A stretch of 29,529 nt of DNA from Hebobacterum sp964559435 (GCA_964559435.1 CAZLHI010000038.1:1-29529); one strand, 5' to 3'. Shown: positions 1 through 9,291, counted from the stretch's first letter. Made by a program: numbers and translations. The notes: generated by a model not told the origin, from the sequence alone.

Positions 1-2
1 CC

Positions 3-503
3 GTGGACCACTTCTCAAGAATGGTGACCGTCGCTTGCCCTCTAGAGGGTCCCAACGCCGGCTGGATCGTAGATGCTCTGGAGAATGCTTTCCTGCGGCA
101 CGGATCGCCGAAGCACATCATCACCGACCAGGAGGGCGTCTTCATCTCCGATGTCTTCGGTGAGCTGCTGAAGCAATGGAACGTCAAGCAGCGGTTCGGT
201 GCCGTGGGCAAGCACCGATCCATCGCCGGCACCGAACGTGCGATCCTGACACTGAAACATGAATGGCTGAAGCGCGTGCCCGTCATCAGAGGCATGGATC
301 ATCTGACTAGCCTGCTGGTCGATTTCGAGCTCTACTACAATGAGTATGGAGGGCACATGACGCTGCGCGGCGCGGTTCCGGAAGCCGTCCACCGTGGCGA
401 ACGCTGGCAGCCCCCAGATCGCTCGGCGAAGGCCGTCGCCAGCACGGTCGAGCGCCGCTTCTTCCCAGACACTCGAACCACAGCATACCGGTTGGCAGCA
501 TGA
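3..503 (+). CDS. Transposase C-terminal part, rve/DDE integrase core, cut by window edge
   Basis: This is the catalytic half of an insertion-sequence transposase of the retroviral-integrase (rve) type. The first visible codon is GTG at 3, but the frame is open to the window edge, so the real start lies outside. The DDE triad can be read: Asp in VDHFSR (residue 2), Asp in ITDQEGVF (42) and Glu in GTERAI (78). The second and third are 35 residues apart, which is normal for this fold. The C-terminal HMTLRGAVPEAVH stretch resembles the usual YYNxxRPHxxLxGxxPxE block in a diverged form. The gene is convergent with the glycosyltransferase downstream. It belongs to a different IS from those at 4263 and 18144. 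Family is inferred only as IS481/IS3-like. Confidence 0.75.
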   Translation: MDHFSRMVTVACPLEGPNAGWIVDALENAFLRHGSPKHIITDQEGVFISDVFGELLKQWNVKQRFGAVGKHRSIAGTERAILTLKHEWLKRVPVIRGMDHLTSLLVDFELYYNEYGGHMTLRGAVPEAVHRGERWQPPDRSAKAVASTVERRFFPDTRTTAYRLAA

Positions 504-555
504 TCTCAGGCCGGTTCCACGGGCGGTTGACAATCACAGAGTGCGTCAAGCCATC

Positions 556-1821
556 CTAGGCAGCGCGCCCGCCGCCTAGCACCTGGCTATAGACCGCGAG
601 CAGCCGGCGCGCATGGTCCTCCCATGTGAGGTTCGCGTCGAGCACCCAGCCACGAGCGGCCTCTCCGAGTCGGGTCGCGTTCGCAGGATTGGCAAGCAGG
701 TCGCCGATTGCCGCGGCCAGGCTGACGGGATCGTGGGGGGGTGTCAGCCGGCCTGTCACGCCATCCTCGATCAGCTCCGGTAGGCCGCCGACGCGCGAGG
801 CGAGGACCGGCCGCGCACAGGCCATCGCTTCCAGCGCGGCGATGCCGAAGCTCTCGGAATGGGATGGTATGACACAGACGGCGCTCGCCGCGAGCCAGTA
901 CGGTATTTCGGTGCGAGGACGTGCTCCAACGAGACGCACCCGATCAGTGAGGTGCAGTTCCGCGGCGCGAGAAGTGATGGCCGCAGCCAGGGGGCCGTTG
1001 CCCACGTAGAGGAGTTGCGCCGCGGGATACGTCCCGGAGAGGATTGCGAACGCCTCCAGCAGGTCCAGCACTCCCTTGTGCGCGACCAGGTTGCCCACGT
1101 ACAACACCTTCGGAGCGTCGTCGAGTCCTAGCTGACTTAGCGACTCCTCCCGTGGGATGGGCTGGAAAAGGTCGAGGTCTACGCCGTTCGGAACCACTGC
1201 GATCTCCCGCCTCGGCCTCGCAACCTGCGCAGCATGAGAGGCCAGGTCAGGGCTGACCGCCACCACTTGATCGGCATGTGCAAGGACACGGGCCGCCTGC
1301 CCGCGGCAGACAGCCCTCTTCGCCGAGCGATAAATGTCACTGCCGTGGGCAGTGCAGACCAGTGGTAGACCTGGATGTCGCGCCGCGGGAAGAGCGGCAT
1401 AGCCGGTAGGGATGATCTCGTGGGCATGAATGAGCTGAAAGGGCACCTCCACCTGCGCCCTGTAGATTGCGCGTGCCAACCCGGGCCTGCGTAGCGGGCC
1501 TCGGAGGCAGGCGAGCGCGGGCCAGGGTGGGTGAGGGATGGTCACGTAACGGACGCGGATCCCATCCAACACACGCTCTTCCGGTACCTCGCGTCTCCCG
1601 CCTGATCCGAATGGCGGCCGCCATGCGACTGTGCGGATGACCTCCACGTGAACGCCCAGCCGCGCCAGCGAACGCGCGCTCTCATGGATGAATGAGCCGT
1701 GGGTCTCGTGCCACGGCGCGGGATACATGCCCGTGACGAACAAAACTCGCAGAGGTTCAGCGCCCACGTTCCGCCAAGCCCTGGACAGGTGCGGCTGAGC
1801 GGCCCAGAGCCGCCCCCGCAT
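556..1821 (-). CDS. GT4-family glycosyltransferase
   Basis: This is a GT-B fold retaining glycosyltransferase of family 4 that transfers a sugar from a nucleotide-sugar donor, most likely onto a cell-surface polysaccharide intermediate on the cytoplasmic face. Motifs seen: LRVLFVTGMYPAP at the N-terminal beta strand, AHGSDIY near residue 158, VVPNGVDLDLF near 209, VGNLVAHKG near 242, and the EX7E signature ESFGIAALE at 323-331 followed by GGLPELIEDGVTG. Length (421 aa) fits the family. The ATG at 1821 overlaps the upstream polymerase gene by 65 bases. GTG at 1767 starts just before the conserved first strand and overlaps by only 11 bases, so it may be the true start. It is the last gene of a three-gene operon and ends with TAG. 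Acceptor and sugar cannot be read from sequence. Confidence 0.9.
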   Translation of the reverse strand: MRGRLWAAQPHLSRAWRNVGAEPLRVLFVTGMYPAPWHETHGSFIHESARSLARLGVHVEVIRTVAWRPPFGSGGRREVPEERVLDGIRVRYVTIPHPPWPALACLRGPLRRPGLARAIYRAQVEVPFQLIHAHEIIPTGYAALPAARHPGLPLVCTAHGSDIYRSAKRAVCRGQAARVLAHADQVVAVSPDLASHAAQVARPRREIAVVPNGVDLDLFQPIPREESLSQLGLDDAPKVLYVGNLVAHKGVLDLLEAFAILSGTYPAAQLLYVGNGPLAAAITSRAAELHLTDRVRLVGARPRTEIPYWLAASAVCVIPSHSESFGIAALEAMACARPVLASRVGGLPELIEDGVTGRLTPPHDPVSLAAAIGDLLANPANATRLGEAARGWVLDANLTWEDHARRLLAVYSQVLGGGRAA

Positions 1822-3178
1822 GCATCACTCCCAGGGTGGCCCAGATCAGCTTGTCAGTGAGGATCTGGTGCCAGAAACAGGCCTGACCGAGGAACGCATA
1901 CAGAATGAACCGCAGCCCCATCAGAAGGCGAGCTTCGCGAACGCGACCGCTGGTTACGAGCGCGGTCTCGGCCGCCTTCATTCTGAGGTGAGTGGCGAGG
2001 ATGATCGCCAGGAAGAATGTCAACCCGGCCCAACCGGTGGTCCCGGCAATTTCCAGGTAAGTGCAGTGGCTCGCCAGCCGCCGGCCCGGGTCGTCCGGAG
2101 CCCGGTAGATATCATAGTAACTCTCCGCGTTCCCCAGGCCAACGCCCAGCGGATTGTGCAGCGCGATCGCGAGCCCGGTGGTAGTGGTGCGGGAGCGCGC
2201 GGAGACGCTCTGCTCACCAGGCTTTCTCGTTGCGAGCAGTCGGGTGCGAACGGGGGCCGGCATCACGACCAGCAGGAGCGCCCCTGCCGTCACCGCCGCC
2301 GCGAGAATCACTGCTTGGCCACGCCGGGTCCTGGGTCGAAAGCGAAAGGCGTGACAGGCCAGAAGCAGCCCCAGGCCGAAGGCGATACTGGACCGAACCA
2401 TGGTGCTGAAGAGCGCGGCGACAATTGCCAGTGTGCCGCCGGCAGCTGTGACCTGAGCCCGGCGGCTCGACGCAGATATGAGGAGGGCGAGTCCGTATCC
2501 CGCGGCCGAGACCAGCATGAACGCAAAGGAGTGCGGTCGCGTGGTCAGGCCGGTGGTTCGAATCGCTCCGTAGTACCTCCAGACGTGAACGCCCGGAACC
2601 GTGATGCGAAACACATACTGGGCGATCGCGATGAGCGCGGCCGCCACCATGCCGAAGAAGACCACCCAACATACGATCCGCAAGTCGCGCCAGCTTTGGA
2701 TGCACGCATAACCAGTGATGCTCAGCGCGGCCAACAGGGCGAGCCTGGCGAATGCTTCGGCCCAGGCGCGACGATCCGGCGCTAGCACTACCGTAGCGAA
2801 ACCACACACGAGGAAGGCGACCAGAAAGAGGGTCCACCAGGAGGGCCTTGCCCGAGTCCAGCCATCCTGCCGTAGGCGCCAGCCGATCGCGGGAAGAGCC
2901 ATGAGGCCGACAACCACGCCGGTGGTGCGCGCTGGTGAAGTGAGGCCATACCCCACGGAGGCCAGCTCGAACATATAGAGCAGAAGCAGGCCGGCGAATC
3001 CCCACGAGAGACGAGCAAGGCAAAGCGCAACCGCGGCCAGGCTGCAGATGACGTATTCCGCGTGCTCTTCCGCCCCGGAAGCTGCCCAACTGAGGGCGAA
3101 CAGCGCGGCGATCCCGGCGGCGACCGCGGCGGTATTGGCCACTTCCGTTCTCTTGGCTGGGAGAGCTGAGACGCTCAT
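1757..3178 (-). CDS. O-antigen polymerase/ligase-like membrane protein (Wzy/WaaL type)
   Basis: This is a polytopic inner-membrane protein of about ten hydrophobic segments, with the layout of the O-antigen ligase/polymerase superfamily, which joins lipid-linked repeat units at the periplasmic side. The Wzy_C-type signature is visible in the C-terminal third: NPLGVGLGNAESYY, then ASHCTYLEIAGTTGWAG with the expected His in a large periplasmic loop between two membrane segments. Length 473 aa is typical. Its start codon overlaps the stop of the Wzz-like gene upstream by 4 bases (ATGA), so translation is probably coupled. Downstream it overlaps the glycosyltransferase. Polymerase and ligase cannot be separated by sequence at this level. 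The partner genes suggest a polymerase. Confidence 0.82.
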   Translation of the reverse strand: MSVSALPAKRTEVANTAAVAAGIAALFALSWAASGAEEHAEYVICSLAAVALCLARLSWGFAGLLLLYMFELASVGYGLTSPARTTGVVVGLMALPAIGWRLRQDGWTRARPSWWTLFLVAFLVCGFATVVLAPDRRAWAEAFARLALLAALSITGYACIQSWRDLRIVCWVVFFGMVAAALIAIAQYVFRITVPGVHVWRYYGAIRTTGLTTRPHSFAFMLVSAAGYGLALLISASSRRAQVTAAGGTLAIVAALFSTMVRSSIAFGLGLLLACHAFRFRPRTRRGQAVILAAAVTAGALLLVVMPAPVRTRLLATRKPGEQSVSARSRTTTTGLAIALHNPLGVGLGNAESYYDIYRAPDDPGRRLASHCTYLEIAGTTGWAGLTFFLAIILATHLRMKAAETALVTSGRVREARLLMGLRFILYAFLGQACFWHQILTDKLIWATLGVMHAGAALGRSAAPVQGLAERGR

Positions 3179-4116
3179 CCTCTGACCTGAGATGAGGCCG
3201 GGGAGGCCGCGCTCAAAGAGTCAACCACGAGGACAGCAACCACGGCGGCAAGAAGCCCGACAATCAGGGCAAGAGCGAGTCGCACTTTCAACCCAACCGT
3301 TCGCACACTCTCGGTCGGCGCCGCGCTCACCGTTGCTTCGCTGTAGGTGAGCCGTTGGTCTCTGAGGCTGTCCACCAACCTGAACGCGGCGGAGACTGAT
3401 TCGAGGGCTAGGGTAGCCTCTGAGAACGATGTTAGGAGCGGCGTGTTATCCTGCCTCTGCTCCGAGGTCCCGTTGGCGTCAGCAGACTCGCGGTTCGTTT
3501 CCCGCACTAGGGTAAGGAGCTTGGGCTCCAGCTTTGTGAGAGCGTCTCCGATCGACGCTAGCGCGCGGTCCTGTGCCTGGACAAAAGCGGCATTCTTCTC
3601 CCGGACGTATTCCTCCATGACCGTGTTGGCATAGACGCGAGCGGTCTCCGCGTCCGGGCCGGTCGCTGCCACCTGCATCGTCGTCATCGCCGCGTTGAGA
3701 TACAGCGACGTGATACCGGTTCGCTCGGCCGTCTCTCGGAGGGCTTCAGGTAGCGAGGACCGAGCGCTCCGGCACTTCTCGCTGCTGGAGATGGCGCTCG
3801 CCTGTTCCCGGAGCGGACGAGATAGCACTCCGGTCACCTCCTGCATCATTGGCGACTGCAGCAGCGAAGTCTGCCCGAGCGCGGCCGCCCTCGCGTCCAC
3901 AACGGGCAGCGATACCACGCCGGTCGCGGTGAATAGGCTGCTTGGCGGCGCCGCGGAGACCGATCGAGGGGCCAAGGCGAACATCACACCCGCTGCGAAG
4001 ACGAAGAGGAAAACGACGGCAAACATCAACCGCCTACGTCGGAAGACAGCGAGGTAGGCCCCCACCTCCGCCTGCGGACCGTCCTGACATGCACCCAGGT
4101 TATCGGTGCCGCACAT
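3175..4116 (-). CDS. Wzz-like polysaccharide co-polymerase / chain-length protein
   Basis: The 313-residue protein has the two-membrane-helix design of chain-length determinants: a hydrophobic helix at residues 30-49 after an RRRR cluster, a periplasmic stretch of about 225 residues rich in Ala, Glu, Thr and Arg (likely coiled coil), and a second helix at about 279-300. The N-terminal EVGAYLAVFRRRRL resembles the start of Wzz proteins. There is no Walker-type BY-kinase domain. It is the first gene of the minus-strand operon and is linked to the polymerase gene by an ATGA overlap, which supports a role in setting polymer length or export. A GGGAGAGAG ribosome site lies about 6 bases before the ATG. 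The periplasmic part is diverged, so the family call rests on topology and context. Confidence 0.7.
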   Translation of the reverse strand: MCGTDNLGACQDGPQAEVGAYLAVFRRRRLMFAVVFLFVFAAGVMFALAPRSVSAAPPSSLFTATGVVSLPVVDARAAALGQTSLLQSPMMQEVTGVLSRPLREQASAISSSEKCRSARSSLPEALRETAERTGITSLYLNAAMTTMQVAATGPDAETARVYANTVMEEYVREKNAAFVQAQDRALASIGDALTKLEPKLLTLVRETNRESADANGTSEQRQDNTPLLTSFSEATLALESVSAAFRLVDSLRDQRLTYSEATVSAAPTESVRTVGLKVRLALALIVGLLAAVVAVLVVDSLSAASPASSQVRG

Positions 4117-4262
4117 GTTGGCTCTCTCCCTGAACAGATCGAGTTTAGGGTTCGGCGGCCGGAGCCCCGCTCCTCCTACGCTGCCGCTAGGCAGTTACTT
4201 GTCTCTCGAACCGCCGGTCGTTGTCGGGCGTGGCTGAGACCAGTGGGAGAGGGCGTAGGGCG

Positions 4263-4286
4263 GTACTGTACCGAAACTCATCCGGG
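4263..4286 (+). repeat. Left terminal inverted repeat of the IS
   Basis: These 24 bases match the reverse complement of 5598-5621 at 22 of 24 positions. The conserved core is TGTACCGAAACT. Confidence 0.78.
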
Positions 4287-4370
4287 CCTCGAAAAGTCCA
4301 GGGATCTCCTGGTCTTTCGGGACATTTCCCAGGGATTGACTTCCAGCCGTCTCTGCGGCACCCTCCCCCC

Positions 4371-5438
4371 ATGTTCTGGCACCTGATTCTCGTGTTGTTT
4401 TCCCCTCTCTACCTGATGTTCGCGCTTCTCTTCCGTAGCGACCGAGCTCGCCTGGTGGTGGCTCTCCACCAACAGGTGTTGGTGCTGCAGCGACAGCTCG
4501 GGAAGCAGCCGTCGTTGGTGAGAGCAGAGCGGTTGGCACTGGTGCTGTCGGGGATGGTGCTGACGAGGAAACGGCTCGGAGAGGCCCTGCTGATCGTGAA
4601 GCCCGAGACCCTGGTGCGCTGGCATCGTGCGATCGTGAGACGACATTGGAGGTTGCTGTCCAGGAGGAAGCCGGGACGTCCGCCTGAGATCACCCCACAG
4701 ATGGAGCAGTTGGTGTTGCGCATCGCCCGGGAGAACTCGTGGATGGGCTACGGCAAGATCGCCGGGGAGATGCGCAAGCTGGGGTTCGTGCGCTTCGGCC
4801 GCAGTAGCGTGGCTCGCATCCTCAAGCAGCACGGACTCACTCCCGAACGCCGACACAGCTTCGGCCTGGGATGGCTGCAGTTCCTCACACACTACGGGCG
4901 ATTCATCTGGGCCAGCGACTTCTGCACGGTTACCACGGCAACACTGCGCACCTATTACGTCGTCTTCTTCCTGGAGATCGGCACTCGGCGGATCGTCCAC
5001 TGGAACGCCTCCGTCTCCCCGAACGAAGCCTGGGTGGCCCAGCAGTTCCGGAAGCTCGCCGTGGTCAGCGACGAGCAGCCGCGCTATCTGATCCATGACC
5101 GGGACAGCAAGTACACCCGACACGCTGACTCCCTGCTGGAAGGTGTGGGCACGGAGGTGATCCGGCTGCCAGTGCGCTCTCCCGATCTGAACGCGTATGC
5201 GGAGCGCTGGATTCGCAGCCTGCGACAAGAGTGCTTGGACCGCATCATCATCCTCAACGAATCCCACTTGCGCTGGGTGTTGAGGGAGTACGTGCGCTAC
5301 TACAACGAACGTCGTCCTCATCAGTCACTGGGGCATCTGCCACCGGAGGCCCTGCCTGAGTATCCGTGTCACGGACAGGTCGTTTCTCGGCCCGTACTCG
5401 GAGGTCTCATCAACGACTACTGCCGTCTCGCCGCCTGA
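4371..5438 (+). CDS. IS transposase, rve/DDE integrase core, intact
   Basis: A 355-residue transposase. ATG at 4371 is chosen because it begins a hydrophobic MFWHLILVLF segment shared with the related transposase at 18144-19241, and the frame upstream of it is IS end sequence. The order is: hydrophobic N-terminus with a heptad-like Leu/Gln helix (20-45), HTH-like segment with RENSWMGYGKIAGEM (120-135), then the catalytic core. DDE residues visible are Asp183 in WASDFCT, Asp243 in LIHDRDSKY and Glu278 in AYAERWIRSL, with 34 residues between the last two. The tail YYNERRPHQSLGHLPPEA is the usual C-terminal block. All catalytic residues are present, so the element may be active. Confidence 0.9.
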   Translation: MFWHLILVLFSPLYLMFALLFRSDRARLVVALHQQVLVLQRQLGKQPSLVRAERLALVLSGMVLTRKRLGEALLIVKPETLVRWHRAIVRRHWRLLSRRKPGRPPEITPQMEQLVLRIARENSWMGYGKIAGEMRKLGFVRFGRSSVARILKQHGLTPERRHSFGLGWLQFLTHYGRFIWASDFCTVTTATLRTYYVVFFLEIGTRRIVHWNASVSPNEAWVAQQFRKLAVVSDEQPRYLIHDRDSKYTRHADSLLEGVGTEVIRLPVRSPDLNAYAERWIRSLRQECLDRIIILNESHLRWVLREYVRYYNERRPHQSLGHLPPEALPEYPCHGQVVSRPVLGGLINDYCRLAA

Positions 5439-5597
5439 CGAAGGGCTGGGTCCGCCACACGACCTGGAACTGCTGCGCGCCTGACGTGGTCTGCAGGGCT
5501 GGCCATAGCGGTCCTCGGCGGGGTGCGCACCCTCAAGAACTCCATCAACCAACCCACGCGAGGGAGTGGATCCGACTATGCACCTGCTGAAAACAGC

Positions 5598-5621
5598 CCC
5601 GGATTAGTTTCGGTACACTAC
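5598..5621 (-). repeat. Right terminal inverted repeat of the IS
   Basis: This is the partner of 4263-4286. The core AGTTTCGGTACA is the exact complement of the left core. Confidence 0.78.
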
Positions 5622-5662
5622 GCCCGGAGGATCTGAGCTGGGAGGCGGCGATCAGACTGTTC

Positions 5663-6703
5663 GTGGAGGGCTGGGCCGCGGATCATCCGGGGATCAGGCC
5701 AGGGACACTGGAGCACTACCGCGAGCAGGTGGTGAACCGCATCGCTGCGTTCGCAGAGCAACGAGGGATCGCCAGCGTGCAGGACTTCGGTAGGCACGAC
5801 CTGCGCGCGTTCGTGGTGCGGTTAGACAGCTTCGTGACGGCCAATGGCAGACCGCTCACCCCACGCGGCAAGCAGATGGCGCTGGCGACAGCGAAGCAGT
5901 TCCTGGGGTGGCTGTATCAGGAGCGGCTGCTTCCCGAAGACATCGCCGCGCAGGTTGGCACATACCGCCTGGACACTGACCCGGAGCCCAGGGCCACCCC
6001 GGGTGCGGATCTGGAGAAAGTCCTGTCCTCGCTGGACCTGAGCAGGCCCACGGGTGTACGCAACATGGGGATGATCCACCTGATGGCATTCTGCGGTCTG
6101 CGGGTAGCGGAACTGGTGGGAGTCAATGCCAGCGACCTGGACCTGGAGGAGGGCCGGGTGCGGGTGAGAGCGGCAACCAGCAAGGTGCGGCGCACGCGGT
6201 TTGTGGACCTGCCGCTCACGATCTCAGACGGGAGAGAGGTGGTCAAGCCGGAGGTGGCTCAGTTGATGGCTTCGTGGCTGAGACTCCGGTCACACGCCTG
6301 CCCGCACCTCGGTGAGGAAGATGCTCTCTTCGTCAGGCTTGGGCCGAACCAGTTTGCATACGGGACGCGAGAGACAGGCAGCACCGGCGCCAAGGCCAGG
6401 CCGCCGGGAGAGCGTCTGACCACCGACGCGGTGCGCACAATCCTGAAGCGAGTCGCTGCCGAGGCAGGGGTGGACCCGCATCTCGTCACGCCCCACCGGC
6501 TGCGCCATTACTTCGGGCTGACCTCCGCGATGGCCGGAGTCCCCACGACGGCGCTGATGAGAGCCTTGGGTCACCGCACTCCGATCATGACCGCCCGCTA
6601 CTCTGAGTTCGCGGATGCAGAACGGAGGGGGGCGTTCGCCAGGGCCGACATCACAAACGGCATCAGCCTGCTCCCCGTTGGTGCTGGTACGCGCACGCGC
6701 TGA
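5663..6703 (+). CDS. Tyrosine recombinase/integrase (XerD-like)
   Basis: A site-specific recombinase with an N-terminal SAM-like core-binding domain (about 1-105) and a C-terminal catalytic domain. The active-site set is complete: Arg147 in CGLRVAEL, Lys174 in TSKVRR, His278 and Arg281 in HRLRH, His304 in LGH and nucleophile Tyr313 in ARYSEF. The GTG at 5663 is only the first usable start. The same frame is open upstream to 5591, giving PEDLSWEAAIRLF, which is typical of the true N-terminus of such proteins. The frame runs directly into the right end of the IS at 5621. I infer that the IS replaced the original 5' end, so expression may be lost or may depend on the IS. The 3' end may also be altered: another frame continues as plausible protein to 6824. 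Confidence 0.85.
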   Translation: MEGWAADHPGIRPGTLEHYREQVVNRIAAFAEQRGIASVQDFGRHDLRAFVVRLDSFVTANGRPLTPRGKQMALATAKQFLGWLYQERLLPEDIAAQVGTYRLDTDPEPRATPGADLEKVLSSLDLSRPTGVRNMGMIHLMAFCGLRVAELVGVNASDLDLEEGRVRVRAATSKVRRTRFVDLPLTISDGREVVKPEVAQLMASWLRLRSHACPHLGEEDALFVRLGPNQFAYGTRETGSTGAKARPPGERLTTDAVRTILKRVAAEAGVDPHLVTPHRLRHYFGLTSAMAGVPTTALMRALGHRTPIMTARYSEFADAERRGAFARADITNGISLLPVGAGTRTR

Positions 6704-6920
6704 GCGGCTAGCGACGGAGCAGGAGAAGAAGGCGGGGATGACTCCGCCGGAGGTGTTGGGGCGATCGCCAGCAGAGCTGCAGCGGCAATACCGGACGGTA
6801 CCTGGAGTCAGTGGGCGTGTCTAGTGGAAGCTCACGGAGTCGTTGGCGGGGTTGCACTGAAGGAACTCCGGCGCACCCAATGTAGTCTACTATCATGGTC
6901 GTAGGCAAGGAGGGTGCCTT

Positions 6921-9287
6921 ATGGCGCTGAGGACATTCGCAGGAGTGTTGTTGCTTCTCGCCGGCGGCTGCGGGACGACAACACCAGGCGTGCGCCATAC
7001 CAAGACCGATCTCCCACCACCGGCCGCATCGAGGGCCGAGGCGGCCTCGGTGCCCCAGTTCCAGTCTCTACCGGAAGGGCTTCGCCGGACGGGCATATCG
7101 CCGGCCTTGGCACTGCAGCTCGGCCACGCGGGGACCGTCACTGCCGTCGCCTTCCATCCGAGCAAGATGCTGCTGGCCACGGGCGCCATCGACGCTACGG
7201 TGAGGGCGTGGGATGCGAACACCGGTGCCCAGATTCAGATGCTCGCCGGCCACCGCTCCCGTGTGAAGAGCGTCGCCTTCAGCCATGATGGCACGCTCTT
7301 GGCGTCTGCCTCTCTGGACACTACGGTGACCCTCTGGCAGGTTGGGTCCTGGCGTCGGGTTCGGACGCTGCGGCGGAAGATCCCGCGGGAGGACTCCCAA
7401 CCCCTTTCCTTCTTAGGCGGCCAGTCGGTGGCCTTCAGCCCCGATGATCGGCTTCTCGCCTGCGGGTACAGCGACGGTCAGATCATCCTATGGGAGACAG
7501 AGACCGGACGCCAGCTCCGACAGTGGAAGGGTGGTGACAGGGTCTTCGACAGCATGGTCGCATTCAGCCCAGATGGACAACTGATGGCGACCATCTACCG
7601 AGCCAGGCGCTCGGACGTGATCGGGACCGACCGGCAGCTGGTGAAGCTCTGGGAGGTGGAGACCGGTGCGCTCGTGCGGACGATCACACCACGTACCTAC
7701 TACCCCCTGGGTGAGGTCTTGTTCAGTCCGAACGGCACGCTGTTGGCCGCCGGAGACACGATCTACGACGTGGCGACAGGCGGCATAGTGCTCCCTCTGG
7801 GCGACGGGGGTATCGAGACTGCCGCCTTCAGTCCCGACGGCTTACTCGTTGCCTGCGCAGTCCTGCAACGGCCGCACGACGGCGTGTCGGCAAGGGGCCG
7901 ATCGGACCACTACCATCTGGAGCTATGGGATCTAGCCAAGGGCGAGCAGGTGCAGGCGCTGCCGGGGGAGGTGCGCGTCTACTCACACGTCGCCTTCAGC
8001 GCGGACGGGGAGCTACTGGCCGCCGGCATTGACAAGCAGGATGTTGGTCTCTGGGAGGTCGCTACCGGCCGGCTGATCGGGACGTTGGCGGGTCGCGTCT
8101 CGGGGGTCACGCGGGTGGCGTGGGACGCGGACGGGTCGTCGCTGGCGGTCTTGACGAAGGAAGGCCCTCCCGTGATCTGCGATCTCCAAGAAGGTACTGT
8201 CGAGTTGTTGCTCGGCGAGTCGGAGCGTCAGGCCAAAGCGATCGCGTTCAGTCGAGATGGCGAGTACCTTGCGCTCGGAGTCGACAACGAGATCGAGCTG
8301 AGGGATGCGAACACGAGGCGCCTGTTGCGGACACTGGAGGGACACACCAAATCCGTGATTTCGCTGGCCTTCAGCCGCGATGGCCGCGCGCTTGCCTCAG
8401 GTTCGTGGGATGAAACTGCGCGGCTTTGGGACGTCGCGACGGGCCGGCTGATCCACGTGCTGCGAGGCGACCGGCGCGACGGTCGGCCGAGCCCTTCGGT
8501 GTGGTCGCCGGGCTCAGCGGACTGGCGCGCGGACTTCGCCCTTGCTACCCCTTCGTTCGACCACGGGGTCCAGTTCGTCAGGTCAGGCAGAATCGCGCCT
8601 GGCGTCGTTGACATCGCCTTCAGCCCGGGTGACGACGTGCTTGCCACCGCGGCTGTCCACTACTTGGCACTCTGGGATGTGGCGACCGGCCGGAGGCTGC
8701 GCATGATGGGTTCCGGACCCGGCACCTACTCGCTTGCGTTCGCTCCCACCGGCGACTTACTTGCCTTTGGCATGTACGACGGCCCAATCAAGCTCTGGCG
8801 AACCGATTCGTGGACACAGGTCCGTCAGTCTAGAGAGCACCTATCGAGAGTGAATCAACTTGCGTTCGACCCCGCGGGCCGCCTGCTCGCGTCCTGTGGC
8901 AATGACCCGGCGGTAAAGCTCTGGGACGTGCGGTCAGGGAGACTGGCGCGGGCTTTCAATGGGCACACGTGGCGGGTCCAGTCCGTAGCCTTCCACCCTT
9001 CAGGGCACCGGCTGTCATCCGGGTCGTCCGACGGTACCGTGAGGGTGTGGGATACTGCCTCGGGAAGGAATCTGCTGACTCTGTACCTGCTTGACAAAGG
9101 GCGTGAATGGATCGCCCTCGACTCCCTCGGCCACTATGACTGCTCAGAGGGGGCACAGAGCGCTGTCGCCTGGCGGGTCGGCGACGAAGTTTCTGCCTCC
9201 GGAGAACTCGCCGCCGAGTTGCGGCGCCCGGGACTGGTGGCGCAGGTCGGTGCGAACGAGCCGCGGTCAGCCAACCTGCGGAGGTGA
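6921..9287 (+). CDS. WD40-repeat lipoprotein, two seven-bladed propellers
   Basis: A 788-residue protein exported as a probable lipoprotein: hydrophobic signal MALRTFAGVLLLLAGGC with Cys17 as the lipid-anchor candidate (Gly at -2 is not the strict lipobox). By my count 14 WD40 repeats follow from about residue 60 to 725, with hallmark phrases such as VAFSPDG, LLASGS and VKLWDVATG. That fits two seven-bladed propellers. The C-terminal WIALDSLGHYDCSEGA then VAWRVGDE resembles the conserved tail found after WD40 or caspase-like domains in other bacterial proteins, but no caspase domain is present here. The start is supported by AAGGAGG 7 bases before the ATG. It is a single gene with a hairpin just downstream. 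It probably binds proteins at the envelope; its partner is unknown. Confidence 0.88.
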   Translation: MALRTFAGVLLLLAGGCGTTTPGVRHTKTDLPPPAASRAEAASVPQFQSLPEGLRRTGISPALALQLGHAGTVTAVAFHPSKMLLATGAIDATVRAWDANTGAQIQMLAGHRSRVKSVAFSHDGTLLASASLDTTVTLWQVGSWRRVRTLRRKIPREDSQPLSFLGGQSVAFSPDDRLLACGYSDGQIILWETETGRQLRQWKGGDRVFDSMVAFSPDGQLMATIYRARRSDVIGTDRQLVKLWEVETGALVRTITPRTYYPLGEVLFSPNGTLLAAGDTIYDVATGGIVLPLGDGGIETAAFSPDGLLVACAVLQRPHDGVSARGRSDHYHLELWDLAKGEQVQALPGEVRVYSHVAFSADGELLAAGIDKQDVGLWEVATGRLIGTLAGRVSGVTRVAWDADGSSLAVLTKEGPPVICDLQEGTVELLLGESERQAKAIAFSRDGEYLALGVDNEIELRDANTRRLLRTLEGHTKSVISLAFSRDGRALASGSWDETARLWDVATGRLIHVLRGDRRDGRPSPSVWSPGSADWRADFALATPSFDHGVQFVRSGRIAPGVVDIAFSPGDDVLATAAVHYLALWDVATGRRLRMMGSGPGTYSLAFAPTGDLLAFGMYDGPIKLWRTDSWTQVRQSREHLSRVNQLAFDPAGRLLASCGNDPAVKLWDVRSGRLARAFNGHTWRVQSVAFHPSGHRLSSGSSDGTVRVWDTASGRNLLTLYLLDKGREWIALDSLGHYDCSEGAQSAVAWRVGDEVSASGELAAELRRPGLVAQVGANEPRSANLRR

Positions 9288-9291
9288 TGGG

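Larger units (their letters stand above)
4263..5621 (+). mobile_element. Complete insertion sequence with 24-bp inverted ends
   Basis: An IS of about 1.36 kb carries one intact transposase gene (4371-5438). The ends form inverted repeats: 4263-4286 reads GTACTGTACCGAAACT then CATCCGGG, and the complement of 5621-5598 differs at only 2 of 24 positions. The left boundary is supported by a second copy of this end at 26587-26710, where similarity stops at the same place. No clear target duplication is seen: the left flank ends GGGCG and the right flank begins GCCCG. The right end runs straight into the open frame of the recombinase at 5663. Confidence 0.8.

Noticed and set aside
2555..2564. GGTTCGAATC, like a tRNA T-loop
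   Set aside because: It lies within the polymerase coding frame and no acceptor, D-arm or anticodon arm can be folded around it.
2214..3089. 291-codon frame inside the polymerase gene in another frame
   Set aside because: Arg/Gly/Ser-rich shadow; the polymerase frame has clear membrane segments and the Wzy motif.
4278..5321. 347-codon open frame antisense to the transposase
   Set aside because: It is a shadow of the intact transposase; His/Gln/Leu-rich text without any domain.
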